Assembly (NCBI GenBank): GCA_033977485.1
Contig: CM066991.1
Location: forward strand, 29,633,850 to 29,697,849
Direction: 5' to 3'
Length of the DNA: 64,000 nt
DNA from: Hydrangea macrophylla
Taxonomy: Eukaryota > Streptophyta > Magnoliopsida > Cornales > Hydrangeaceae
Made by a program: the position numbers and the translations under genes. The notes under the pieces are model-generated. The model was not told where the DNA came from, did not search any database, and saw only the letters and a program-made list of their open reading frames with translations. Of the stretch, positions 43,450-55,715 are shown piece after piece (position 1 is the stretch's first letter; each line of letters begins with the position of its first letter).

Positions 43450-44049
43450 GGTTGTTAATGCTTGAAGCTTGAAGACAAGAGGTTGAAGATGATGAATACT
43501 GAAACCCTTGACACTTGAATCTCTTAGAATATGGAGAAGATGAGGAAATTAACAAGGTTTTTAGAGGTTTTGATGCAAGAAATCCCTCAAAACATCACAA
43601 AATTACAAGATTTGGACCCTTTAGAAGAAAGAGGTGATGCATTGAAGATGAGATAAATGAAGAACAAGATGAAAAATGGGTTTAAAACCCATAATTTGTG
43701 ACTGGCGGCTCCCATGATGGTGTGGGGAACTGCCATTTACTATTCATAGCCTACCAAATTGCTCTATATTTATATTTATCCTTGAACCTCTTGTTTTAAC
43801 TTTGGATTGGTCCAATCTTGATATATAAGTCTTAAGAGTGCTTGAAACTTGTTGAAATTGGTCTGAAGGACACTTGAGAATTTGAATCATGAATTCAGAG
43901 TTGAAGAAAAGTCCCCAGACACTAAGAATCGATGGCACCGTAACTTGAAATAGCCTAGAGATATTGATTTGCAGCAAACTCTCGTAGATTTGGGTTGATT
44001 GTGTGTTGGACATTTTGAGTCTACTGTCGCTCAAGATTTACATCCAAAA
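43450..44049. other. Upstream region of the antisense PMD ORF
   Basis: Would be the promoter and leader of the antisense gene. The plus strand has AAGATGATGAATACTGAAAC-like A/G-rich sequence and no domain. A TATA-like CTCTATATTTATATTTATCC (43762-43781) exists, but on the minus strand it would read GGATAAATATAAATATAGAG, a reasonable TATA for the antisense ORF about 310 bp upstream of its ATG. Confidence 0.4.
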
Positions 44050-44764
44050 AGGTTTGTTGGGTATGTAGAAGATAGATTAGAATACAAAAATCTTTAAACT
44101 ATGAGCCAGATATTCGAGAATAGGTCAGAACTGCCTCCAGATAAAGGGTATCTATCAGCATCGACTATCAGAATTACCTCCAGATATAAGGTATCTCTCA
44201 GCATCGAGTATCAGAAGTGCCTCTAAATAAAGGGTATCCATCAGAATCATGTATCTCAGAATCATACATCAGGATTGCCTCTAGATAAAGGGTATATCGC
44301 AGCATTGTGTATCAGAATCGCCTCCAAAGATAGGGTATCTTTCAGAATTGTGTATCTCAGAATTGAGTATCGGGGTTGCCTCCAGATATAAGTTTTCTCT
44401 CATCATCGTGTCTTCTCCAGATATAGGGTATCTCTTAGCATCGTGTTACCTCCAGATATTGGGTATCTATCAGCATCATGTTGCCTCCAGATATAGGATT
44501 TCTCTCAACATCGTGTTGCCTCCAGATATAGGGTATCTCTCAGAATTACGTACATCTCAGAATCATGTATCAGGGTTGCCTCCAGAAGTAGGGTATGCCT
44601 CAGAATCAGTGTATCTCTCAGAATTCATGCATCAGAACAAAAGATTTGTCCCCAGTAAAAGGACTTATTTTAGAAAATAGAAGAATTGTCTCCAGAAGAA
44701 GGACCTAATTTACAAGATTTGTCTTCAGACTTATTATAGAAGATTTGTCCCTAACAGAAGGACC
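44050..44764 (+). repeat. Minisatellite in the 3' region of the Tat-like element (left part)
   Basis: About 17 degenerate units of 35-45 bp with words TTGCCTCCAGATATAGGGTA, TCTCTCAGCATCGTG and TCAGAATCATGTATC, followed by an AGAAGATTTGTCCCCAG AAGGAC type. Frames through it, such as 44348-44680, are artefacts. The array is interrupted at GGACC (44760-44764) by the gag-only element and continues at 48571. Confidence 0.85.
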
Positions 44765-45453
44765 TGATGATGCCGAAAATTAGTAAGAGTAACGTAAAGC
44801 AGTGTAAGGAGAGAGAGATTGGTTTTTTTGTATGTGGTTCGACCCTGTTAATGAAGGTACCTACGTCAACGGGTGTGTCTGAGCACGTTCACTATACTGT
44901 AAAAGAGCCGGGGGCCTGTGTTGAACCAACAAGTCTGGAGCTACCGTAGGCCGGCCGAGCATGTAGATGAATGCTATAGAAGTGCTGTGTAGACTGAAAA
45001 GTCAACCCCTTCAATAGGGGGTGAGAGGTCTCTTTTATAGATGTAAGAGACATACTCGTACATGGATAAGGAATTATAATCTAATTGATATATACATATA
45101 TATTGGCCTTAATTGTGGGGGTTTCCTAATTAGATTAGGAAATAGTTTGCACTTTCCATTAGTCTTCTAGCTTGAGTACGAAACTGCCCATAATGCTCAG
45201 GATCACGCATGTAATGCTCGGGATCATGCTTGTGGGCCCGAATGAGCTGTTCCCATGATGGGATGTGCCCGTGCATTTTTCCCGACCTGTTGGCTGGGTC
45301 GTGGATGAACCGCTTGGGATGATGAGTTTTGGGTAGACTAGACCGCTCGGGCTGGTGCTTGTCTGAGGAGTTGTGCATGATTTGACCGAGACATGGACCG
45401 GCTGTTGATTTGAACCACTCGGTCATAGGATAGAGCCAATTTTGGGTGTATCA
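44765..45453 (-). repeat. 3' LTR of the gag-only element
   Basis: Length 689 bp. On the minus strand it is preceded by AAATGGGGGGCAGC (45454-45467), the polypurine tract. Shares nearly all blocks with 47891-48570. Confidence 0.9.
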
Positions 45454-46120
45454 GCTGCCCCCCATTTCCAAGGTTGGCCAGATGCTATATCGGGGCAAGT
45501 TTGGAAATCAGTTTGATGTTACTTGCCACTGTCTAAGTGCTTGGGGAAGCTGGTTTGGGGCTTCTGAGCCAGGTTAATCCTCAAGAACTGGCTGAAAGTT
45601 GAGACCCAGCCTAGCTCGGGACCTTTAGGTGCTCGAGAACTGACCAGGAGTTGAGACTCGGCCTAATTCAGAGTCTTTGAATGCTCGAGAAGTGACCGAG
45701 AGTTTTACCAGCCTTCGTCAAGACTGTTGGGAGAAGAGCTTGGCCATGTTGGTGGAGCCAACCTAAATCACATTACTTTAGGGTCTTTTTGCTCCTCTAT
45801 TGTCAGTTAACCTAAGAGATTTTAGTCACCTCTATCGTCGGTTTGGACCTAAGTGGAGTAAATGCCTCTGAGTACTGTAGGTGCTCAGGTTGTCCAAGAT
45901 TTTAGCTTGGTTATTCGCGAGGCTTATATATACCCGGTGTGATTGCCTGTTTAGTTCACTGCACAATCTTGCCCCCCAAGCTTTTGCTAAGATGAGGGTC
46001 TTACAGAGGCTATGAATTGTAGGTAACCGACCTGGAACATGGTGGTTGTAGGGTCTTTTGAAGCTTGCCATCATCAGCCACCTAGGGGGTCTGCCCCCAT
46101 CGTAGGTTGGACCTAAGCGA
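45454..46120 (-). other. Non-coding 3' interior of the gag-only element
   Basis: Runs from the polypurine tract to the minisatellite. GC-richer than the host element; contains repeated words such as GAGTTGAGACTCGGCC and TGCTCGAGAA(C/G)TGACC near 45600-45690. No pol-like frame on either strand. Confidence 0.5.
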
Positions 46121-46129
46121 AGTCGGTGC

Positions 46130-46380
46130 CTCGGGCGTGACCCCGAGGTCTTTTGTGCTTGGGTTCGGAGCCCGAGGTCTTTATTGCCTGGGTTCGGAGC
46201 CTGAGGTCTTTTGATGCCTCGGGGTTAGGCTCGAGGCCTTTATATGCATCGGGGTTAGGCCTGAGGTCTTTATATGCCTTGGGGTTAGGCCCGAGGTCTT
46301 TGCATGCCTTGGGGTTAGGCCCGAGGTCTTTGGATGCCTCGGGGTTAGGCCTGAGGTCTTTGGATGTCTCTCTGGTAATC
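46130..46380. repeat. Minisatellite, about eight units of 28-30 bp
   Basis: Units of the form GCCTCGGGGTTAGGCCCGAG followed by GTCTTTGGAT. The two strands both stay open through it (SGLTPRHPKT repeats on the minus strand, LGLGPRSLDA on the plus), which is a consequence of unit length divisible by three or nearly so, not evidence of a gene. Confidence 0.85.
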
Positions 46381-46463
46381 GGTGGAGCCTCATGCGGTGA
46401 TCATGCAAGTACCACTGTAGTCGGACTCATCTAGACCGATGGAGACAGGGGATCGGATTAGGA

Positions 46464-47828
46464 TCATTGGGTTCCTGATTTCTCTGTGTTGGAGGCAAAT
46501 TTGGAACTGCTTGATCCTGATCGATGTGAACTGGAGGTCGGGTTAGGGCTGCCAGACTCAAACCACTGTGAACTGGAGGTCGGGTTGAGACTGCCAGACT
46601 CAGACCACTGTGAACTGGAAGAACTGTCAGAACTCCCGAGCTGGTTTTGCTTTCGCTTACCTCTGGAAGGCTCATTGCTTTCTTGTCCGGTGTATTTGGT
46701 CTTCAGAAACTCTTCAGTGTCAATGTATTTTTCAACCCTCTCAGAGAGCTCAACCAAATTTTTCGGTCCGTTTCTGTGGAACGACGCGGCGCACTTGGTG
46801 TGTTAAACTCTCGAGCAGAAGGCTATGATGGAAATTATCTCGTTTAAATTGCGAATTTGAATCTTCTGTTGGTTGAACCGGTCGGTAAACTCCTTGAGGG
46901 ACTTAGTATTCCGTTGTCTGGCCGTCAGCAGCTGCATGTCTGGCTTTGGCCGTTCATGCATGCTAGCGAACTGGTTGATGAACTATTTGCTGAGTTGTTT
47001 GAAACTGACCGATTGGGGCTCCAAGGAATAGAACCACTGCACGGGTGGGCCTTTCAAAGTGCTGGGGAAGGCTAGGCAGTGTAGTTCATCGGAGTTGGTG
47101 GCTAGGGCCATCTAAGCCTTACAGGTCCGGACATGGTCGACCGGGCTTCCTGAGCCGTTATAGGAATCTAGGCGAGGCTGCTTAAATTTGCGCAGGATGG
47201 CAAACCTCGTGATCTGGCTGGAGAATGGTGACTCTGCCTCGGTATTAGCTTGATTCAAAACACGGTTTTGACCAAGCTTTTTGTCCACTCTATTGATCTG
47301 CTTCTGTAAGTCCTTGATTCGGGCTTCCACTCCTTCCTGATCGGTATCTGAGGAGTTAGTCGGGTCGGTGAAAGAGGCTTCTTCTTCATGGCGATGTGCT
47401 GTCCTCTGGGATCGGGCTCGACTATGGCTCCGGGTAACCGTTCGCCTAGGGACAACTCGGCTCTTGACCGAGTGACCCTGGACTGATTCCCAGGCCATAT
47501 GCTCTTGCCTTTCCTCTCGGGCAGCACACCCACTGTTGATGTCTTTGGCATCCTCAACATGGGACGGGTTAGCTCAGGCACGTTGTCTGGTCAAGATCAG
47601 TTCCCGACCGTACGCAACATTCTCGAGTCATTTCCTGGCCCTTGGAGGACTGCTTTTCTGGGCTAGCAGGGCTTCGATCTGTTGCTGGATTTGACACTGG
47701 CCCTCCAGGAGTTGCGTGAGGGTCGAAGTGATCTGCTCAGATGTCATGACTGCCGCAGCCGGTGCCGGGGTCGGAGGAACATCCCGGTCAGACTGCTGAT
47801 CAGCCTTCTTAACCTTCTTCGGTGGCAT
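46464..47828 (-). pseudogene. Gag polyprotein of the gag-only element
   Basis: Begins MPPKKVKKADQQSDRDVPPT at 47828 and stays in one frame for about 455 codons with about four stops (after RARK at 47628, near 47573, at 47112 and near 46803). A basic/charged segment with a coiled-coil-like run (ARIKDLQKQINRVDKKL) is followed by the gag core: SGSPVDHVRTCKA, LHCLAFPSTLKGPPVQWFYS and FKQLSKQFINQFA, then TKSLKEFTDRFNQQ. A serine-rich tail ends at 46464. No zinc knuckle was seen. Gag packages element RNA; here one frame has survived in shape but carries stops. Confidence 0.85.
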
Positions 47829-47869
47829 GATGATCAGTCAAGAGATTTGTTGATGAGAAGACTTGTCGT

Positions 47870-47890
47870 TTCCCATAGACGGTGCCAAAC
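47870..47890 (-). other. Primer-binding site region of the gag-only element
   Basis: Directly inside the 5' LTR (47891) the minus strand reads GTTTGGCACCGTCTATGGGA, of the TGGCGCCGTCTGTGGG type widespread in plant gypsy elements. The copy at 1-1129 has TTGGCGTCATCTGTGGG in the same place. The tRNA species was not determined. Confidence 0.65.
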
Positions 47891-48570
47891 TGATGATGCC
47901 AAAAATTGGTAAGAGTAACGTAGAGCAGTTTAAGAAGAGAGAGACTGGTTTTTTTGTATGTGGTTCGGCCCTGTTAATGAAGGTACCTACGTCCACGGGT
48001 GTGTCTGAGCACGTTCTCTATACGTTAAAAGAGCGGGGGGCCTATGGTAAACCAACAAGTCTGGAGCTACCGTAGGCTGGCCAGGCATGTAGATGAATTC
48101 TATAGAGGTGCTGTGTAGACTGAAAAGTCAGCCCCTTCAATGGGGGTGAGAGGTCTCTTTTAGAGATATAAGAGACATACTCGTTCATGGATAAGGAATT
48201 ATAATCCAATTGATATATATTGGCCTTAATTGTGGGGGTTTCCTAATTAGATTAGGAAATAGTTTGCACTTTCCATTAGTCTTCTAGCTTGAGTAGGAAA
48301 TTGCCCATAATGCTCAGGATCACGCCTGTAACGCTCGGGATCATGCCTGTGGGCTCGGATGAGCTGTTCCTGCGGTGGGATGTGCCCGCGCAGTTTTCCC
48401 GACCTGTTGGCCGGGTCGTGGATGAACCACTCGGGATGATGAGTTTCGGGTAGACTAAACTGCTCGGGCTGATGCTTGTCTGAGGAGATGTACATGATTT
48501 CACCGGGACATGGACCGGCTGCTGATTTGAACCGCTCGGTCATAGGATAGAGCCAATTTTGGGTGTATCA
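47891..48570 (-). repeat. 5' LTR of the gag-only element
   Basis: Length 680 bp, TGATGATGCC to GGGTGTATCA on the plus strand. The frame seen on the minus strand at 48247-48543 and its twin at 45130-45426 are the same non-coding LTR stretch with chance openness in both copies. Confidence 0.9.
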
Positions 48571-49330
48571 GGACCTATTTCAGAAGCACAGAAGATTTGT
48601 TCCCAGAAGTAGGACTCTACGTCAGCATATCGTCCCCAGCAGAAGGACTCCACATCAGTAATCGTCCCTAGCAGAAGGACTCTACATCAACAAATCGTTG
48701 ACAGCAGAAGGACTCCATGTCAGTAATTTTCTTGGGATTAGGACACTTTTTATCAAAAGTTGTTTGGACATGATTTAGAATTCATCCAGGATACTCAGTA
48801 ATCATCCGAGACATAGATGACACCTACAAGCCTCAAACTCAGAAGAAAGACTCCATAAAGACATCAAGAATCATCGAAGATACAGATAGAATGCTTCACT
48901 TTAGACATATTCGACTGTGAGAATGAGACATTGCATCCCTTGTATTAGATTTTTCATCTAGGGAACCTTTGAGGACGATTCCTGCAGCACGTGCACATTC
49001 ACATTCAGGTTTTCATACTACATTAATGTTGAGCATTTCATCCTTATTATTGTTTGTGTGTTCTCTATCCTCTCACGCGCTTGAACTACATCTTGGTGTA
49101 ATTCCTGTAAAGGATACGTAGGCAGCTCCAGCGGAGCACGACCAATAGTAGCATAGATTTAGCCGCCTCTACCGAGTATTGCATTGTATTCTTGCATTCA
49201 TGACTTCTTGATTTTTGTAAATTTTTGTTTTTCCTAAAACCTCTCAGTATGGTTATTGGGTGCCTTCTAGCTTTGGCACTCACTTGCAGTTCACGTTGTT
49301 CACAACAAGCTCTACCAATGAGGGGCAAAC
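48571..49330 (+). repeat. 3' region of the Tat-like element: minisatellite remainder and polypurine tract
   Basis: 48571-48760 continues the array cut at 44764 (units with CGTCCCCAGCAGAAGGACTC and ACATCAGTAAT). Then non-coding sequence with TACGTAGGCAGCTCC and, at 49318-49330, TGAGGGGCAAAC, the likely polypurine tract abutting the 3' LTR. No gene. Confidence 0.75.
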
Positions 49331-52300
49331 TATAGACACCCAATTTTGACCACACTAATAGGATTGAGGGGGGACAATGTCTTGGAGGATTTGATGATGA
49401 AAAGTACTCCCATGGAAGGTACTGGATTCCACACAATTGAAAGATCAAACTTTGAAAAGTGACTTCAAGCTCAGAAAAACCGTTTTCCATGCATAAATCC
49501 TGGTTTTATCAAAATCATCTCTTAAAATTCATATTCACTCAGGGTTATATGAACATGAAGTGTTCTAGATGCAGTATTCTAGGTATCTAAAGATCCAATT
49601 TTAAAGAAAATTTCGAAATCGACGTGCATTGAAAAACAATTTTGAAAAAGACGTCAATTGATTTCAAAAAGTCGACAAAAGTTTCGGAGGACTTTCGGGT
49701 TTCAATTTGACTTCAATTTTAAGTTCAAAATATCCTAGAATATTTTTGTACTGAAATTTAGCTCGACAGATTTCCAATAGTACATAAATGGACGATTTCG
49801 AACACCAAAAAGCATTTTTACGAAAATCTGGAAAAGTAGTGAACGTAATATTTGAAACAGAGATTAAGGGAAACTAGGGGAACAAGAAAAGGAAGTGGTG
49901 CATCCCACTTATGGGGTGGTGGCTCCCACCTAAGCTGCCACATCACATGTGCCCCCTCCATCAAGCTTTTTGAGTTCTAGACCATTCTAGAAGCATCCCA
50001 CTATGAGAAAATTGCCTGGAAACTGCATTTAGGCACCGAAATGGCCATGTTAACCCTTTTCTGCTCTCTGAAAATCCTATTCTAACCCTGTAACATAAGA
50101 GTTAAATTTTCAAAACTCAATACATAGATCCATATGAGATCATCTTTGACACACAAACAAAAGTACATATAGAGGAGAGTATATAGAAGAGAGAAGTACA
50201 TACAAATGAAGATACTTGCAAAACACTTTCAATTTAAGAGAGATTTCTAGAGAGATGAAGTGAATTATGAATTAAAACTTTCTAACCAATCTCAAGATAA
50301 TTAGATTAGAGATTTTAACATCAAATTGCCTCCCTTAACTTCCACGGATGAGTGCTTGAAGAACTTGAAGAACACTTGAAGAAGAAGACTCTTCAATTCA
50401 ACTTTGGTTGCATAATTGAGAATCCTCCAAGAGGTAGGCATCACAATTCATCTCTAATTCCTACTTTATATATAGATCTATAAGACTTTGATCTAATTTA
50501 GTTTTATTTTTTTTGTTAGAACACTCACCTTCTTCCTCTCTTGTTCTTTACACACTCACATAACTAGATCCAAGTGTCTTTTGATTTTATTGATAATTCT
50601 TAATTAGAGATGATTTTCACTTTTGTTTCTCAATTTTGATTTTATTCTTCTATTTTTGTTTATATCCATGCATACACGACTATATATATATATATCTATT
50701 TTGAATTCTATGATGGTTTGGAAGTATGATCTATGAGAAGGATGATTCTTATGTTCATACCTATTTCTTGATTATTCCTATAACCTAGAATTCCAATTGA
50801 ATTTGATCTCCAATAGGATATTTGCAAGTCCCATTGATCCATGATCTAGAGTTCTTCATAGAACTTGAGGGCTAAATTGATTGGGAATTATGTTAATCAA
50901 GAAGATCTATGAGTTTGATTTCTCAAAATAAGCTTCAACCATCACCTAAGATGTTTTCCTCACACTTTAAAATGAATTAGATAAAATTCAGCAAAACAGA
51001 TTGGTTTGTCCATAAGATTTGGTCCACCAAAACCCATAGTTTGATGGATTTCAAATTTTCTGGGTAAACTTTGATGAATTGGATTTTATTCAATCTGTTT
51101 TGAGAACCTCTAGGATTCATATGCTATTCTAGAAATTGTTGAGAAATTGGTTGACAGATTTGAACATAGTATCTTTGTGCTTTAATTTCAGAACATCTAT
51201 AATAGTTATCGATATTATGCTTTTTGGGAATGATTCCTAACTCATGTATCTCTATGAGAATATTAAATCGTGGGCATATGATCGAGTTAAGATCATTTTC
51301 TAAGCGTTTGAAGTTGACACAACTATTCTGGAATTTTCTAAGTTTAACTATAAACATGATTATGTATACAAAATGGTCATACCTTGATCACTCAACAACA
51401 ATTGATGAATAAAACTTGGTCTAGAAATCATCCAGGATAAATTGATGAGAAATCAAAAGCTTAGATTAATTTGATTAACATGATTCATGAACTTCTATTA
51501 TGTTTTGCATTCCTTTGTCAAATGATACCAAACTTCTAGAATAACAGAGTCTATTTAAAACAACTTTTTAGAAACATTAAGAGCATGACATGTCCATGGG
51601 ATTAATTTTTTTTTCATAAACTACAATGAAATAGCTTTCTTTTAACACTAAATAAAGCTTGACATGATTTTTGTAGAATTAATTATGATTTTTGCAAGAA
51701 CAATAGACAGTCCTGGTCCACTGTTCCCAAAACTCTTATTTCTCAAACTTCAAAAATGGTAAAAAGATTCTACTTTTTGCAAAGTTTCCCTAAGACATAT
51801 ATCTAACTTTCTTTAAAACGGTTTTAACCCAGATCATGTTTAAGATAACTTTTGATAGGATTCATTAGAGGTTGCTGAATCTGGAAATTTGATTAATGAC
51901 ATGGTTTCTTTGTTTATCATGCATATCATTTGTTTGCTTGCATTTTTGCAATGCTTGGGTATTTCTTGGTGTCTTAGTGCAGAGAATTTAATGCCGTGGA
52001 TCCGGACTTTGACTTGTGGGTTTGCCTCGTATACATGTGGCTTAGTGCCCATGTATCGTGTACTATCTCTATCATTTCTCTTAGAATTTTTCTAGCTTTA
52101 CAACTTTGTTTTTAATGGCACAATTCCTTTAGGATAGTCCTCGTTTATATGCTTATTTGTTAGAGATATCTTATCTAGGATTGTTACATGATTGCATTAC
52201 ATGTTTCCTTCCTTTTTGCATTTTGCTACTCCGCTTGAGTCAACCCAATGTAAGTCTTCTCGTTCCTTTTTGCATATCATGACATGTTTCCTTTACTTAC

Positions 52301-52736
52301 ATCGGTCCCGGGCGGGACTAACCACTATAAGTATACCTCTCCCTTATATTGCATGCGCATCCGACTTCTTCTTGACTTAATCTCTTGACATGATTTTCCT
52401 TAGATGTTCCCTTTTTGACATGTATACATTATCTAGTATGTTTAAGCAAATAACACCAATTATGAATTAAGAACAAGGATATTTGAATCAAGGACCACCG
52501 TTTGGTAGGGCGAGGAGGGGGTGCCTCAATCCTGCTTGGACTCCTTCCCCTCTTGCACCAAGACCCCGGAACCTAGTTTCTGGTAATGAAGGGCGAGTAG
52601 GATTCAAGAGAAAATGTGTCCAGGGACTGCGTGAGTAAGTCGTAGTTTTCCCTAAAGTGTGGTCCTTGGGATCCGTCTCGAGACAGTATCGAGGAAAAAT
52701 GCCAAGACCCACCACTCATATGCATCGGGGTCCACA
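49331..52736 (+). repeat. 3' LTR of the Tat-like element (full length, 3406 bp)
   Basis: Starts TATAGACACCC (first G changed relative to TGTAGACACCC in the 5' LTR) and ends GGGGTCCACA. Aligned with 17258-20220 up to GGGACTA at 52320. The last 416 bp (52321-52736) have no partner because of the deletion in the 5' copy. The array A unit resumes directly after it. Short frames inside are not genes. Confidence 0.88.
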
Positions 52737-55325
52737 GGGGTCGAAACCTTAAATTATTGATTCGAAGGACATGAAACTTAACTCGTACCTCAAATAAGAC
52801 ACAAGAAAGTTATGGAAATAAATAGAATGCAAAACAAACTTCCAGTTATCAAATAACACGAAAAAAAATAAGGTTTGACATACGGGGTTTGAGGGGTGAA
52901 ACGGTAAACCGTTATTCTGAAGGACATGAAACTTAACTCGCACCCTAAACACGCCAAAAGAAAGTTGTGGAAACAAACAGACTGCAAAACCTACTTTCAA
53001 TTATCAAATAACACAAATAAAAGCAATTTTTAACTTAGGCTTAAAATAGCTATGTTTTTTAGGGTTTGGGGGGGGGAAGGTAAAACGTAGAACTGAAGGA
53101 TGAGAAACTTAACTCGCACCTAAAACACGCCTAAAGAAAGTTGTGGGAACAAACGAAATGCAAATGAAACTTTTGTTTATCAAATAATGCAAAAAAAAAA
53201 AAAAAAAAAAAAAAACAAGGTTTGACATACTTAGGTTTGAAGCTATGTTTTGGGGGCTTGAGGGGGTGAACCGTAAATCATCTATCCGAAGGACATCAAA
53301 CTTAAATCACACCTTAAACACGACAAAATCAAGTTGTGGGAACAAATAGAATGCAAATTGAATTCCAATTATCAAATAACGTGAAAAAAAAAGTTTTGAC
53401 ATACTTAGGCTCAAAAAAACTATATTTTTGGGCTTTAGGAGATGAATCCCTAAACCGTCAATTGGTAGGATATGAAACTTAGCTCGCACCTCAAACACGA
53501 CAAAAGAATGTTGTGGTAACAAACAAAAGGCAAAACAGACTTATGGTTATCAAATAACGCGAAAAAAAAACAAGTTTTGACCTACTTAGGCTTGAAAAAA
53601 CTATTTTTTTGGGGTTTGGGGCAGTGAAATGGTAAACCGTTGATTAGAAGGACGTAAACTTAACTCGCACCTCAAACACAACAAAATAAAGTTGTGGGAA
53701 TAAACGGAATGCAAAAAGGAATTCCGATTATAAAATAACGCAAAAAAATAAAATAAAATAAAATTTTGACGTACTTAAGCTTGAAAAAACTATGCTTTTT
53801 GGGGTTTGGGGGGGTGAAACGGTAAACTGTTGATCTGAAGAATGTGAAGCTTAACTCGCATCTAAAGCACACCTTAGGAAAGTTGTGGGATCAAACGGAA
53901 TGCGAAACAGACTTTCGGTTATCAAATAATGCGAAAAAAATAAGTTTTTTTTTACTAACTTAGGCTTCAAAAAGCTATGTTTTTAGGGTATGAGGGGGTG
54001 AAACTAAACCGTCTATCCAAAGGGTATAAAACTTGACTCTAACCTCAAACATGATAAAATCAAGTTGTGGGAATAAATGGAATGCAACACAGACTTCCGG
54101 TTATCCAATAACGCAAAATAATAATACATAGCCTTAAAAAAACAATGTTTTTGGGGTTTGCAGGGGTGGAACTGTGACCCTTGAACTCTAAGAATATGAA
54201 ACGTAACTTTCACGTCAGACAAGGCAAATTTAAGTTGTGTGAACAAACGGAATGCAAAACGGACTTTAGTTATCAAATAACGCAAAAAAAAAAAAAAAAA
54301 ACAATGTTTTTGGGATTTGGGGGGGTAAAATGGTAAGCCGTCTATCCGAAGGATGTGAAACTTAACTCTCACCTTAAACACGACAAAAGAAAGTTGTGGG
54401 AACAAACGGAATGCAAAACAGAATTTTGGTTATCAAATAACGCAGAAAAAACAATTTTGACAGACTTAAGCTTGAAAAAACTATGGTTTTCGGGTTTGGG
54501 GTGGTGAAACGATATACTTTCGATCTGAAGAATGTCAAACTTAACTCGTACATAAAACATGCCTAAAAAGAGTTGTGGGAACGAAAGGAATGCAAAATAG
54601 ATTTTCAGTTCTCAAATAACGCAAAAAATACAAGTTCTAACTAGGCATGAAAAGGCTATGCTTTTGGGGTTTGAGGGGGTGAAACCTTAAACCGCCTATC
54701 CGAAGGACATAAAACTTAACTCACACCTAAAACACACCAAAAGAAAGTTGTGGGAAGAAACGGACCGCAAAACGGACTTTCGGTTATCATATAACGCAAA
54801 AAAAAAAACAATTTTTGGCTTACTTAGGCTTGAAAAAGCTATGTTTTTGGGGTTTGGGGGGTGGGAGGGAATGGTAAACCGTCGATCTGAAGGATGAGAA
54901 ACTTAACTCGCACCTAAAACACGCCTAAAGAAAGTTGTGGGAACAAATGAAATGCAAATCGAACTTGCGATTATCAAATAACGCGGAAAAATTAGGTTTT
55001 GACTTACTTAGGTTTAAAAAAGTTATGTTTTTGGGGTTTGAGGGGGTGAAACCGTAAACCGTCTATCCAAAGAACATAAAACTTAAATTGCACCTCAAAC
55101 ACGACAAAATCAAGTTGTGGAACCAAAGGGAATGCAAAACGGACTTCTGGTTATCAAATAACGGGGAAAAAAAAGTTTTGACATGCTTAGGCTTGAAAAA
55201 GGCTAAACCGTCGATCCGAAGGACTTGAAATCTAACTCGCACCTAAAATACGACAAAAGAAAGTTGTTGGAACAAACGGAATATAAAACAGACTCCCGGT
55301 TGTCAAATTACGTGTCACAAGTTTT
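52737..55325 (+). repeat. Tandem array A, block 5
   Basis: About 15 units, continuing in register from block 4 across the Tat insertion (GGGGTCGAAACCTTAAATTA). Same orientation, same 156-bp short variants. Includes an A-run at 53191-53215. Ends inside a unit at AAATTACGTGTCACAAG. Confidence 0.9.
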
Positions 55326-55715
55326 TTTTTTTTCATTTACCTAGTTAGACTTCAAAATAAATATGCTTTTTTACGTTTTTCATTTTGTAATTCTTCTTGG
55401 ATTGGCTAAAATATAAAATATGCATTTCTCTCTAAATTTTTTTTTCCGCATTTCAGGTTTGGAGTTACATTTGATGGTGGAAGATGTTGGATGTGTTGAA
55501 TTTTAGTGTTATATTTGACAACACTTAAATTGTTTGTTTGTGTGAATTAGCATTTTCGATGTTGAACTTGATACCTAAATTACATATCTATGTTTTTTTT
55601 TGTGCATGCGTATCGTAGTTGTGTTTTTGAAATATTGATATTATTGCAGGTATATAGCACGTAAAAATTACCAAATTCAAAAAAATAAATTAATTTTCCC
55701 AATACCATTTTTGGC
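55326..55715 (+). other. 3' flank of array A before subterminal repeats
   Basis: T-rich, then unassigned sequence with TTCCGCATTTCAGGTTTGGA, which could be an acceptor and exon start, and TATTGCAGGTATATAGCACG. Its length (about 390 bp) and place between array and subterminal repeats parallel 34841-35279 in the Pack-CACTA. Confidence 0.4.

Larger units (their letters stand above)
44765..48570 (-). mobile_element. Gag-only LTR retrotransposon (TR-GAG type)
   Basis: Two LTRs of about 680-690 bp, each TGATGATGCC...GGGTGTATCA, are flanked by the exact 5-bp duplication GGACC (44760-44764, 48571-48575). The 2437-bp interior encodes a gag gene on the minus strand and no protease, RT, RNase H or integrase. 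This matches the described class of terminal-repeat retrotransposons with a gag domain (TR-GAG), which need another element's pol. LTRs are about 90% similar by eye. A relative sits at 1-1129. Confidence 0.9.
17258..52736 (+). mobile_element. Tat-like Ty3/gypsy retrotransposon, heavily nested
   Basis: The ends are TGTAGACACCC at 17258 and TCCACA at 52736. The flanks GGGGG and GGGGT correspond to one split array A unit and act as the target duplication. The internal plus-strand order is protease, RT, RNase H, second (archaeal-type) RNase H, integrase, then an antisense plant-mobile-domain ORF and a repeat-rich 3' region. A second RNase H and an extra ORF between pol and the 3' LTR are known traits of the Tat lineage. 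Coding regions contain many stops and frameshifts. About 21 kb of the span is later insertions. LTR similarity is about 85-93% by eye in sampled stretches, so the insertion is old. Confidence 0.85.

Noticed and set aside
45130..45426. 98-codon minus-strand frame, present again at 48247-48543
   Set aside because: Its recurrence is explained by the two LTR copies; it has no start context or domain and the LTR is otherwise non-coding.
46153..46434. Plus-strand frame with LGLGPRSLDA repeats and its minus-strand mirror
   Set aside because: Product of a 28-30-bp minisatellite; both strands open, no homology to a known repeat protein.
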